From Dactylorhiza incarnata (Eukaryota; Streptophyta; Magnoliopsida; Asparagales; Orchidaceae), in assembly GCA_033032865.1 (NCBI GenBank), contig JAWHQI010000306.1, positions 1,674,001 to 1,738,000 of the forward strand: DNA of 64,000 nt. Direction: 5' to 3'. The notes beneath the pieces were generated by a model. It had not been told where the DNA came from. It made no database searches and worked only from the letters and a program-made list of their open reading frames with translations. This document shows, piece after piece, positions 45,421-58,500 of the stretch. A program made the position numbers and the translations under genes. Numbering within the stretch: position 1 is the stretch's first letter; the number at the start of each line of letters is the position of its first letter.

Positions 45421-46190
45421 CTATCATTGCAAAATGAGCATTGACATGCTACCCTCTCTAAAACAGTTGTGTAGTCAATAAAATACTGCTAGTGGATTTC
45501 CTAAACTAGGCGAGACCCCATGATCGATTTTTTCCTTTTCGGATTTTGCACGTAAACTATGATATGAACTCTAATTTGACTGTAGGCACATTCAATTAAC
45601 ACTCGAGCTAAGACAAACATAATTTACCAAATCTGAGGAGTGTTAAGAGATCCACAATAAACCTATTTATTTATTTATAACACAGGTTCGACGCAAACCT
45701 AAAAGTTGAGAAGATCTCCACCCCAAAATCAGACGGTCCCAAATTCAATCAAGCGCAAGTGCTTTCTACATGAATTTCACCCCCACAAAGGGGAATTTTT
45801 TTTCGTACGCTGCTCTAACCTACAATCACTGTGCGTTAGGCGCTATCAGACCGTCAGTTCCTGCAAAAAATCACAATTGATGAAAATACGATCGTGTGTC
45901 AATAAATACGGCCGTGTTTTTGTCAAAAATGCTTCGCCGTAGAGTCACACATCGGATGTCTACACCGCGATCATTACAGGCACCTAAAAATTTCTCCAAA
46001 AGGGAGGCTTAAGCTTAAGCATGCAAAATGTCATTGATATCCAATCTAAATATAAATGAGTGTTATAATTTCTCTCCGTCTTTTGTGATTTAGGAGCTGT
46101 TTTTGTGGTGCCGACAAGCTCCCTTTTCAACCCATCTGCATCCTCCTTCAATTCGGTCTACCATCTCGATCTACTTCCCAGTTTAGTTCA
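45421..46190. other. Upstream region of the methyltransferase gene
   Basis: No transposon ends or gene seen. It probably contains the distal promoter. Confidence 0.35.
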
Positions 46191-46546
46191 GACTCAAATG
46201 GCGCAGAGTTTCTCTCTCCTCTCTCCCACTCTCTCTCTGTCGGTCCGAAAAATTCAGAGGAGAGAGGAGAAAGAGTGACAGCCAGCTGTATCCTGCAGAA
46301 ATTCCCGCGGTGAATCCATTGTCAGAGCCGGGACCAGCCCCGGCCCGCTCGTCAGCCATTATAATACACCACCAACCCGCGGCATATTTGCCGGAGCGTT
46401 GGATCTCGATTACTCGACTGCCCGTCCACCACCCGCTCTCCGCTTCCCGCGCTCTCCTCCCTCTCTTTCTCCATCATTCATTCCGATCTCGATGATGCAT
46501 TGCTAGGGTCTCTTCATCCGTCGATCACCGCTTGCTCCATAAACTA
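46191..46546 (+). promoter_or_regulatory. Probable core promoter/5' UTR of the methyltransferase gene
   Basis: A CT-rich tract (TTTCTCTCTCCTCTCTCCC, from 46209) faces a GA-rich tract (GAGGAGAGAGGAGAAAGAG, to 46275), so the pair could form a hairpin. CT-rich patches are common near plant transcription starts. A TATAATA-like motif sits near 46357. The start site is not determined. Confidence 0.3.
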
Positions 46547-49500
46547 ATGGGGACTTTCAGCAAGAGCTCTCGCGGGGGGAAGCGGGGGACTTCATCCTCT
46601 TCCTCCTATGCCTCATGGGCATCCACCGTCGGAATGCTTCTTTTCGTCGCTTTCTGCGGCTGCGGAGTCTACATGCTCACCTCTTCTTCCTCTTCCTCGC
46701 TCCTCGCCACCTCCCAGTCCTCCGCCGCAGCAGACCACCGATCCTCCCGTTTCGTCCTCAAAGATAGCCATCCTTCCATCGAAGAATCACAGGCCGATGA
46801 ATCCACCGTCGAGGAGAATGTAAAGGGAGCAGAGCAAGATGAGACTTCCACGGCGCAGTCTGGATCTGGGGCTTCCGAAGAAGATTCCTCTCATAATCAG
46901 AATCAGCGGGAAGTCCGCGGAGGTATTGAGAGCCGGGCGCAGATCGAGCACGACACCGAAAACACTGTCGACGAAGAACAAAACCATCAACAGCAATCTC
47001 AGGAGGGCAGCGCACAGAACGAGGATCATCAGCAATCTGAGGCCAGTTCGGAACAGATCCAAAATACCGCTGACCAGCAGAAGCAAGAAGACCCAAGTCA
47101 AAATGAAGATCAGCAAGAAGAGCAAAAGCAAACCGACGAGCAAATCGAGAACAATGATCAGCAGGAGAACCTCGAACACAATGACGAGAGCCGTCAGCAG
47201 AAGCAGCTCGAGAAGCAGATGGAGGAAGATCGAGAAAACGAGAACCAACCACGGTTGCAGCAGGAAGATCACGAAAGCCATACCAGCACCCAGGCGGAGG
47301 AACAAAGCAAGGACACCGACAGCCGGCCATGGGAGACCCAAGCCATCCAACCTAAGAATGACAAGGAGATGCAAAAGGAAGACGATACAAACCTACCCGA
47401 ACATGAATGGGATCTCTGCAACGTCGTCGCAGGTCCCGACTACATTCCTTGCCTTGACAACGAGAAGGCCATCAAAAAGCTAAACAGCTTCAGACACTTC
47501 GAGCACAGAGAGCGCCATTGCCCTGACGAGAGCCCCACTTGCCTTGTGCCCCTTCCCAAGGGATACAAGAGGCCGGTTGAGTGGCCTATGAGCAGGGACA
47601 AGGTAATCATAATTGACGTAATTAAAACCAATTTGTGTAAAATTTAGGCTTATTTGGATTGTTTCTGTCGATTAGATATGGTACAACAATGTTCCCCGGA
47701 CTAAACTAGCAGAGGTGAAGGGACATCAGAACTGGGTGAAAGTGGATGGAGAGTACCTTACATTTCCAGGAGGTGGAACACAGTTCATACATGGGGCGCT
47801 GCATTACATTGATTTCGTTCAGCAGGTAAGAATTTGTCTGTTGAGTAGCCTTTGTTTTTTTAATTAATTATCTGCAAGAGATCAGGTTGTATGTGTAAGG
47901 TAATTTCTTTCTTAGGCTCCGTTTGGCGCGACGTTTTTGCTCCGGTGAGTTTGGACAAAAACGCCACCGTCATAGAATGTATGTTTGGCGTGATAACGGT
48001 TATGATCACTACCAAAAAAAAGAAAGGTAGGTTTGAGCATAAAAGTTGATGAAGCTCTTTAGGAGGGTCGGGCGTTCACCAACTGTGGTTCATAACCACG
48101 ACGCTCACGATCGCCACCACCGCGCCAAACGAAGCCTTAATCTAGAGATTTTGGTGTTGGGATAAGAAAATATATACCAATTTGTTCTTGGTAATTACTA
48201 GGGTGAAACATTTAAAAACTTTTGACACCACCTTTGACACCCTTAAGTTTTAATTTTGACCCCTTAAGTTTTAATTTTGACACCACCTTTGAAAATGAAT
48301 TAACTTGGTATGATGCACCGTAAGCCTTTAAAATTCTTTTTTTTTTACTCGAGTACCAAAAATTGAATGTTAAAGGCTTAGGTTGCATCTTGCCAAACTA
48401 ATTTCTTTCAAAGGTGTAAGTGTCAAAACTAAAATTTACGGATGCAAAGTGCAAATATAAGATAATTGGAGAGCACAAAGTGTCAAAAGTCCAATTTTTA
48501 TAGTATAATGTATTGCCATATTATGTGGATATGGGAAATTGAATGACAAGAAAAGAAGTTATTTGTAGTGACGGTGGCAGAACCATATAGTTAAGACACG
48601 CCAACATTATTAGTGACCATTACATTAAGTTTTAAAAATAAATTTGTGGTAATAGTTTCTACATATTGCTTCTTTTTTGATGTAGAGTTCTCTTTGTAAT
48701 TATCTTGATGTTGTTTTATTCTTTTAGACCCTAATACTTTCAAGGATAATAGTAATAATTTCTGCATGTTTTTTATTTAGAGTTCTCTTTGTAATTGTCT
48801 TGATGTTTTTTTTCTTTAAGACCCCAAGACTTTCAAGGATAATGAAATTAGCTTAATTTACTCTCGTTATTCCCCCTTTGTCATATTCTCTCCCTCTCTC
48901 AATCAATTGAGCACCTCAGATTACACCAGATTATCTTTTTCTTACGTTATTGTCGCACGTGGACCCATTTCAGAAGGACTTGTTTTGGATTTATGATTTT
49001 AATTTATTGAACCATTCTTCCACGGTACATCTCATGACAAGCGCTATCTTGAAATTGAAATTTAAAAATGTGTTAATGGGATAAATTAATGGCCTATTAC
49101 TTTTTTTTAGGAATGACAGCATTCCATCAATCATTTTTAGTTCTTCTTGACAATATTACTTTGGAGTTCTTACATTCTATAGATTTTACATCAGCAAGTT
49201 GTAATACATTAGCTAGAGTAGGGATATTTTTGATAGGGCTAAATGTATATGTTATGTGCTCGCCGGAGTAGTGGCCGAAGGCGGAGAAGATACTGGGGAG
49301 GCGGAACCACGACTACCTAGGCAGGGCGTGCTCAGGAGGAGAGAGCTACCAATATCTCACACAAGAGAAGAGACTAGAATACTTCTTGGATGCTTCATAC
49401 GAACCCAAACTTGCCTTTAGATAGGCTACAAGATCCTCTTAATGAAAACCTAAACATCTATCAACCAGAACAATTAATAAAAATAGAGACACAATAGATA

Positions 49501-52500
49501 ACTAGGCCCTTTGGCCCGTGGCCCATAACATCTCTCCCGCCGTGCAAAAAGAGTTTGACCTCAAGCTCAAGGGAGATCGACGACGGTGCCCACTTCACCC
49601 AACCCCATCGTCATCAGAGTCCTCCACGTGCAAATAAAAATTTTTTTTGCACCGATGGCCGCGAGTATATTGCTCATCACAGTTAAAACATAGCCCTTGC
49701 GCACGCCGGCCAGACATTTATGTACGAGACAGTCGATGGATCTGTCCAGTAATGTCTCCTGCGCCACCTGAACTCGACGGTCGCACAATCTTGCTAAGCT
49801 CATAACAGTCACCAAGTCCCAGGGGGCCTCGAATTCAATGTCCAAACATAGCTGATCGCGAAACCCAATTATAAAGATGACGACCTGCATCTCAGGGGGT
49901 ATCTTGACGTGCACCAGAATAATCTAAAACTATTCTAGATAACCATCAATCAGCCTTCTGATGTAACGCCGTGAGGGCCCCCAGGGGGTTGCTGCGAATC
50001 GCGGGGCCAAAGCGCATGTTGCAGGACCGCTTGAAGTCGCGCCAGATCAGTCCAGGATTGTCCGTCTGCAAACGGACGAACTATAACTGCGCGATATCAA
50101 GCATATGGAAGGAGGCCAAACTGATCCATTCTGTCACCGGTGTTTGTTGATGACTAAAAAATTGTTCGTATCTGGTGAGCCAGTCTAGGGGATCGTATTT
50201 GCCATCATAAGTTGGAAAGGCCAACTTGGTGTAATGGGGCATAATGTTGCCCTCATGTGGTATTCTGGCCAGGGGGTCAGGTCGAAGAAGCAGCGATGGA
50301 GGTGCCTGGCTGCTGCATGCGTGATCACTCTGGATGTCAACTCATTAAACTTGTTGGTGAGTGTGACCATGTCTTCCCGATGACGCGTTTCGACCTCTCG
50401 AAGGCGTCTCTCTCTGGATATCATGAATGTTTGCATGAAGTCCCTTATAATATCCACGGGCGAGTCCCCCATAGTGCGAAGTACATCCGTAGATAAATCA
50501 GAAGTAGCACATGCTAGAGAGTGGGTGATTGGATGTTTGTATTCGTCGTGTACGACTGCGTTTGAGTTGCTGCGACGCATCCCTATGATGAGGCACAAAA
50601 AGAGCACCCTTATTTTTGTTTTGGAGTCGATAAAAAGGCGTTGCGATGTTGGGGGCTCGAGAAAAACACAGGGCTCGGGGAATAGGGTCTTTTGCTACTC
50701 GGGGGGGGGGGGGGGGGGGCTCGAATAGACGGCGTTGTCGCTACTGGATTCCCTGGATGCTCTGAGGGGCTTGAAACAGGAAGGAAGAAGGCTACGGTTG
50801 CACAGGGGGGTCGAGAGACGGGGCTCGAGGATGCTGTGTCTGTATGCAGAGCGCTGGAGGTTGCGGTTTCTGTTTGCTGCTCGAGGGAGACGAGTCGAAG
50901 CGTTGGACATGTCAAATTGCTGGATGCAGAGCTCTGTAGGTTGCGATGTGGAGCTCGAAAGGAAGCGCGCTTGCAGGCAACGACACTGTCCTGGGATGTC
51001 GAAGGCATAGGCGAGACCGGCTGGACGTCGCTGGGCTCGACGAAGACGGTTTCGATTTAGCTGGAAAAGATGGGCGACTCGTCTGGAGGTCGGTTTGTTT
51101 GCGACGAGAGAGGCGTCAGATGACTTGATGAAGCCGAGGCAGAAGATGGTGAGGTGCTAGCAGAGGAGACGGGTTCATGCTTCTTTGGGTGACGTTGATG
51201 AAGCCGAGGCGGGAGATGGCGGTGTGCCAGCAGAGGAGACGAGCTCGTGCTTGTTGGAATCAGGAGCGGACTGCCAATCGAGGGAAGGAAAAATGGGCCT
51301 AGGTTTTGCAGGTGGAGCGTGGTGAAGATGAAGGTGGAAGGTCTCGCTCTGATACCCAGTTGTTATGTGCTCGTCGGAGTAGTGGCCGGAGGCGAAAAAG
51401 ATACTGGGGAGCTGCTTGGGCAGGGCGTGCTCAGTAGGAGAGACTTCTTGGATGCTTCGTACAAACCCAAACTGGCCTTTAAATAGGCTACAAGACCCTC
51501 TTAATGGAAATCTAAACATCTAATAACTAGAATAACTAATAATAATAAAGACACTAAACAGATAATTAGGCCCTTGGCCGGTGACCCATAACATTATCAT
51601 TACACCAAAATGAGTTTTGTTATTAATATAAAATAGATACATATAAGCCTTCAAAACCAAGTTAGTAATCGAGCACAATTATAACCAAATTCTTTGTTCA
51701 TTCACATATTTTTCTCCTTTTGCAGTCACAACGTGATATTGCATGGGGAAAGCATACACGTGTTATACTAGATGTTGGCTGCGGTGTAGCAAGCTTTGGC
51801 GGCTATCTTTTCGACCGCGACGTGCTTGCAATGTCATTTGCGCCAAAGGACGAACACGAAGCACAAGTTCAATTTGCTCTTGAGCGCGGAATTCCCGCAA
51901 TATCCGCAGTAATGGGCTCCCAACGGCTCTCGTTCCCAAGCAAAGTTTTTGATCTTATTCACTGTGCAAGGTGTCGTGTCCCATGGCATGCAGAAGGTAT
52001 CCTTTTTTGATATTTCCATGAATCTCCGTCAGATTTCTATTTATGTTTCCCTTCCTTTAACTTATTTTGTTTGTGATGGCAGGAGGAATGCTACTTCTGG
52101 AGCTTAACCGCGTGCTGCGTCCTGGAGGTTATTTTGTGTGGTCAGCCACACCTGTTTATCAGAAGCTCAAGGAAGATGTTGAAATATGGAAAGGTAATTT
52201 CTTAGTTTAGTTCCCTCCATAAAAATGTATTTGGAGCCTTGTGCATTTTTGGTGGTAGTTGAAAAATAATTAAACATTGGGGTGTTTTGTTCTTGGGATA
52301 AAAGATAAGTTTAAGTCTCATTATTTATACCATATGTAAAGAAAATTTTGGTTGGTGTAATAGTGTAATAGCGCAATGAAGATTACCATCAAATTAACAG
52401 CCGTCTGATCATGTTAATAATAATCTTTAAGACAAACATCGGATGGTCAGACAAGACACTATTCTGGCCAATCCAGTTGTTATCATCCGTAAAAAATATA

Positions 52501-55500
52501 AAATAAAATAAATTAAATTAAGGGAATGAACTTCGATTGGGAAGTGGGCGCTTGGCAACCATCCGCCTGCTCAACGATCCTCAAGCATCTTTGTTTTAAA
52601 ACCGGCTTGATGATCGCCCATTCGCTTGGCGATCCTCGAGCTTTAAAAAAACAAAAGCAATTCATTATTTATTCTGTTCCCTGAGCCCTGGCAGAGATAC
52701 TACCCCAGCTGCTTGCCGCCCCCATAAAAAAATATTATGTCATTCTGCTTCCTGTTTTCTTCTGCATATTATGCAAATATCTTGTTTATCATATCTAATT
52801 CCATTCAGTTTTTACCTTCTGCATATCACTCTTGACCTAAAGATGTACTAGAAACATTACATTCCTTTTTTTCTACTTTCCCTCATTATCTGCCCATGAA
52901 ATTCTCGCTCTATTAGTGAACTCCAAATGGGAACTGATGTGCTCTTTTATTTCAGAAATGACATCTCTCACCATATCAATGTGCTGGGATCTTGTCACGA
53001 TCAAGAAGGATAAGTTGAATGGAGTTGCTGCAGCTATTTACCGGAAACCCACTTCGAATGAATGCTATGACAGCAGGAAGCATCAAAGTCCTCCCATGTG
53101 TGAGGAAGGAGATGATCCAAATGCAGCTTGGTAAGTAACTTTAATGCTTATTTTGTTATGATCTGCAGAAACTATTCTTCAGAACATGTAAACCTTGATT
53201 TCTGTAACTTGACAATCTAGTTTTAATCAAGCTACCAATTGTTCCTAGGATTATGAGAAATTAATGGATTTCGAAGCACTAATCCAAAATAGATTACCCT
53301 ATTATAATATACAAGCAATTCCGATAATATAAAGACATTTTTTTCTCATTTAATAATTTTTTTTTGACTTCGCCGCAAAAAGTTCTGGGCGCTTCAATAG
53401 AATATATTTTTGATTGACTTGATTGACTTGATTGACTTGTTGGTCCGGAGGACCCAGGAAGTAATGCTGGAGCTGTTCTATTCTTCGATCTACACATTTT
53501 TGGGCGTGTAAAAAGAAGTTGAACTCAGTTCTGATTGCGTTATACTTCTAGAAACTAGATTACCGCCTGTTATCAGCCTCGAGCACCGGGCTTAGTAATT
53601 TATTGTCATCTTTATTGTTGTCTTTAGTGGCTAGAGGTTAGGTGTTATCATTATTTGTCTTTTATTAGTATTGTCTTTTAGTACTTTGTAAGCCTATATA
53701 AAGGCATGGGTATGTTTGTATGTTGCTACAAATGAAAGAAACCTAATTCCTAGTCCCTCTTATGAGATCTTGGAAGCTCTCTCTTGTGCATGCCTCGCTG
53801 AGGCAGCCGCGATTCCAGCTCCGTTGTATCCTTCGCCTCCATCCTCGTCTCCGGTCATCCTCCGACATCCCTCCGAGCAGGCATATAACATCTTGGTATC
53901 AGAGCTTGATATCAGAGATACTCCTTCCTCCCCTTCCGAAACAATACTTTCTTCACTGGCTCACAATGGCCCCGTCCAACGTCTGTTTCCTCTTCATTCC
54001 AACGTCCAGCCATTGCAAGCATCAAACCGCCGTCCTCTTCAGTTCCCATAAGCCATCAATTCGTTCCTCTCCAGCTCCGCGTCCAGACGCCATTGTCGTC
54101 CTCAGCGCCTCGCGCTCGTCTGCCTCCTTGTCGGCCCGTCGATCCTCCGCTCCTTTTATGATTTACTCCGGTTCTTCCTCGTCGAGCCCGTCGCCCTACG
54201 TTCTGGAATCGACAACCACCAACCTCTCTCAAGCTCTCCACCCTCTGCCTGCCTGCACACGGTTCCATCGAGCCTGCCGCTGCCGCACGCTGTTACACTC
54301 GCAATAGGTCTCGATCCTAGCGTCGTTCTCCTTTTCGATTTGCCCGCACTGGGTCTCCATTTTCCCTTTGATCCTAATGCCCGGTTCTCATTTCCCTAGC
54401 TTAGCAAAGACCTCCGTCTGTTAACTGCTTAATAAATTAATTCTTCTTGAATTAATCAATTAATAATGTTGAGCTTGAAACTTGGTGTCGCGGAAGAGGC
54501 CACCCTCCGTTTGATGCTACATGCAATAATGAGCCCCATGGACGCACGTCTTCGGGAGGCTAAAGCCTGTCATCAGACCGACATGCCACACTCCTCCGCA
54601 AGCTTAATGATTTGATAGCCGCCTGTCCGCTGAAGTTTCCATCGCCACCGTTTTCCCTGCCGCAGATTCCACTAGAGCGGTCGCCGCTCCCACTACAGAC
54701 TGCATAAGCTTCGCCGCTCTCCACGGTTCGTGTCGCACCATCGTCGCCGCTAGTGGCCCTCGAACCACAGTTTTTTCCGCTGGCCTCGCCACACCCAGCA
54801 GTTCTATCGGCCCCTGCTCTGCCGACACATGCTCTGCCAGCACCTGCTCGACCAGCCCCTCCGACCTCCTTGTCACCTCTTCTCAGGCCTCCTGCTGGTG
54901 ATTCCTCTGGATCCATTTCTTCTGCCGACTGTCCCCAAGTCGGCGCCACCACTTCTGATCTCCACAACTATTTTTCCGCCCGTGCTATCATCGCCTTCGA
55001 CTGTTCGCAGCTGTCAGGCACCGTCGTTCCGCCCGCTGCTCACCATTTCTTTCTGCCATCAGGGAGCGCATTGATGTCCTGCCATGCAACCTCCGCTGCA
55101 GCAACACGATACCAGGAGTTATTCTGGTGGGAAATCAAAGTGCCGAACGATCAAGTTGTGCAAGCCTCATTCGAGTTTGAGAGCAAGCTCGATTTGAAGG
55201 CCGGGGGAGATGTTATGGGCCTCGAGCACCGGACCCAGTTATTTATTGTCAGCTTTATTGTTGTCTTTAGTGGTTAGAGGTTAAGTGTTATCATTGTTGT
55301 TTGTCTTTTATTAGTATTGTTGTTTGTCTTTTATTAGTATTGTTTTTAGTACTTTATAAGCCTATATAAAGACATGTGTATGCTTGTATATGTTGCTATG
55401 AATGAAAGAGACTTAATTCCTAGTCCCCCTTATGAGATCTTGGAATCTCTCTCTTGAGCAAGTCCCGCTTAGACAGCCATGGTTCCTGCTCCGCTATATC

Positions 55501-58500
55501 CTCAGCCTCCATCATCCTCGTCTTCGGTCATCCTCCAGCATCCCTCCAAGTAGGTACATAACACCGTTCTATTTGGGAGAGCGGTTGAAGTGTGGTGGTG
55601 ATTGTGAACGGAGTCATGAAAAACATAGGTAGGGCTTCGGTAGGTGTGATCACGAACACTAATTTTTCAAAATGATGTTTAGGACAACTCCATCACAATT
55701 ATGTAGTTTGGTCAAGCTTTATCGGCCGTGAATACCTAGACCCTATATAGTTGAATTTGGGTGAAAACCCTTGTCACCAAGTTTCAAATGCAAGTAAATT
55801 GCTACCGGTGTGCATCTACTGCCACAGTTTTATATCGGCACCGCTTGAATGCCACACCTGACCCAAACAAAATATAAAGTAGTGCTAGTAAAGGATATAA
55901 CAGTATTAGCTGTTGGTTCATAAACTGAATTTCTGATGGGTTAATTTGACTGTGGATGAATAGTATCAGATGTGATCTGCTGATGTGTTTAACTCTGTTT
56001 TTCTTCGACATAAGGCTTGATTCTATTCATCTGATCAGTTTCACTGTTAATTCCTTTTCCTTGTCACTCTGAAATCTTTTCACCTTGCTTTGGAAAACCT
56101 TTATGGGAAATATAGAACCCTAGTCCCTAAATATAGCTTCGGTTGGCTTTTGCAAAGTCTTACTAGAGAGAGTAAGTCTATATTTGGATGAGTGGATTCG
56201 CCGTGGACCAGCAGATCAAATCTGCTATTGCGTCTCCGCACTCATTTGGCGGAGCCGCGGCCAAAGCGGATTTGATCGACTGGATCCGCGGACTCCGGAG
56301 AGCAATGGTATTCAGGCGTCCGAGCAACCACATGCACAGCCCCCTCTCGCCAAACAGAGCCTAAATAAGCTTCAACTTGACCATTTTACTAGGGGAAACC
56401 CTCTTTGCTATTCACCTTCCCTTTTTACTCGAAAATCCAAGGCACTATGCGAAATTGTATTAGATAATGTGGGTATATATATCTGAAATTAGCTACCTTT
56501 TCTGGAAAAGCCTCTTATTGTTCATTCCCTCCTTTCTGCAACTCTCAACTTATGAAATTGAAATCAACAAAGTGAGTTTTAAAAAGGTTATGCATCTATA
56601 TATGTATATGTGTATATATATTGTAAAATATGCTATCTAATTTCAAGCAACCAAATATTAAGGAAACCATATTTAAGAAATTGTCTTTTTTGTTGTTGTC
56701 AAGATCCAGGGGGCCATTAAAGAAACTCATCTACAACAAAATTTTAAGAAATCATAGGCCACTCAATCTTCTTAAAATTTTCAAGTCATTTGGATGAATG
56801 AATGTCCCCATTTACTTATAAAAATCCAAAATATTATTATTATTGTTTAATGTGAAACATAATTCTCTTGTGCTCCTCCCAGGTATACTCCCTTAAAACC
56901 CTGCATGCATAGGGTACCAACTGATGCTGCAGAAAGAGGCACACAATGGCCCAGCGTATGGCCAAAAAGACTCACAACACCCCCGTACTGGCTAAACAGC
57001 TCCGAGCCCGGTATATATGGAAAATCCGCTCCTCGTGATTTCAAAGCTGACTACGATCATTGGAAACACATTGTCATGAACTCCTACGTCAACGATCTGG
57101 GCATCGTCTGGTCCAAATTTAGAAACATCATGGACATGAGAGCTGTATATGGAGGGTAAGAGTTCTGTTATCATCTGATACTATGTTTAATTTTTTTTAA
57201 AAAAAATTATTATTATTATTTAATCTTACTATGCTACATTGTTATAAGCATGAGTATGACTTAACTGATAAAATTTTTCTTCAGATTTGCTGCTGCTCTG
57301 AAGGATCAGAAAGTTTGGGTCATGAATGTCGTGAACGTCGATTCTTCAGATACGCTTCCTATTATATACGAGCGCGGGCTTTTTGGAATGTACCACGACT
57401 GGTGTGAATCCTTCAGCACTTATCCCCGAACTTATGATCTCCTTCACGCCGATCACCTCTTTGCAAAGCTCAAGGAGAGGTAAGCCAGTCAAATTTTTCT
57501 GATGAATGTGAAAAGAAGAAGAATTTTTTTGTTTGTTTGTATAAATTTACATAAATAGGCTTTTAAAATAACTATATATATAATGCAATAAAATAATTAA
57601 AATTTGTGAGAGTGGATGATAGATATCATGAGAATGTTAGGAGTGAATATAGCACTTTCTATATATTATAATTTTAAAATAAAAAGAATCATTCAAAACC
57701 TTCCTTTCTCAGAGTTATAGATGGTATAAATATAGTTTGAAAGTAGCTTTAAACATGAGATAAGCTCATCAATATATATTTATTTAATATATTAAGCCTA
57801 AGAGGACTTTTATTTTAATATTTTAAATTTATTGCAATATTTGAATTTGTTCAATTTTAAAATGTATCTTTCCACGTTGTTATCTTTCTAAGTAATATAA
57901 AGTATTGGTTTGTAATTTGTGTCTTTCTAATTACTAAAATATTAGATTATGCGATTAAATTTGAGCAAAAACCTAGCGTAGGTCGATAGCATAATTTTGA
58001 TGTGTCTATTTTATGTTGTATGTATGTATATCAATAATCTTTATCTTTATCATATATAAAGAAATATCAGACTCATGAATTTTAAAGCCGTTGAAATGAT
58101 TACGGCCGTTGAATCTGGCATGATATTTCATCAGCCGTCGGATCAAACCGCTCCCTCTCTCTCCATTTTTTCATAGGTCTCCTAAACCTACTAGGGGGTG
58201 ATCTAAAACTATGAAGATGTAGAGTACCCTACAACATAAAATTATGATTTTACCCCTAAATTTATTGAAAAATGAGTGTCATGTGACCTGTTTTTTAATC
58301 TCACAAAATTTGTCAATGGTGAGAATTGAACCCAGGTCTCCACTATGTTAACCAAATATGACACCATCACACCATATGGTTTTTGTTGAACAAAATTAAA
58401 TTAAGTTTTTATTTATACTGATATAAATATAGATCGCCCCCGCAGAAAGTCGCCCCCCTGCCGAATGTCACCCCCGCCGAATGTCGCCGCCCCTGCCGAA

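Larger units (their letters stand above)
47826..51725 (+). other. Intron 2 of the methyltransferase gene (3.9 kb, transposon-swollen)
   Basis: It is bounded by CAG then GTAAGA and TTTTGCAG. It holds a 222-bp Harbinger-type MITE (47915-48136), about 1.1 kb of AT-rich intron, and a 2.34-kb gag-only LTR element in antisense orientation (49250-51593). The acceptor lies 132 bp after that element. Confidence 0.88.
53131..56882 (+). other. Intron 5 of the methyltransferase gene (3.75 kb, transposon-swollen)
   Basis: It holds a non-autonomous copia-type LTR element (53568-55563), a 186-bp MITE (56176-56361) and AT-rich DNA. GATTGACTT is repeated three times near 53412-53440. The acceptor is TCCTCCCAG. 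Confidence 0.88.

Noticed and set aside
46758..47374. Long antisense frames (190-195 codons) opposite exon 1 of the methyltransferase
   Set aside because: They mirror the Gln/Glu-codon-rich stem, whose complement is poor in stop codons. The sense strand is clearly the coding one.
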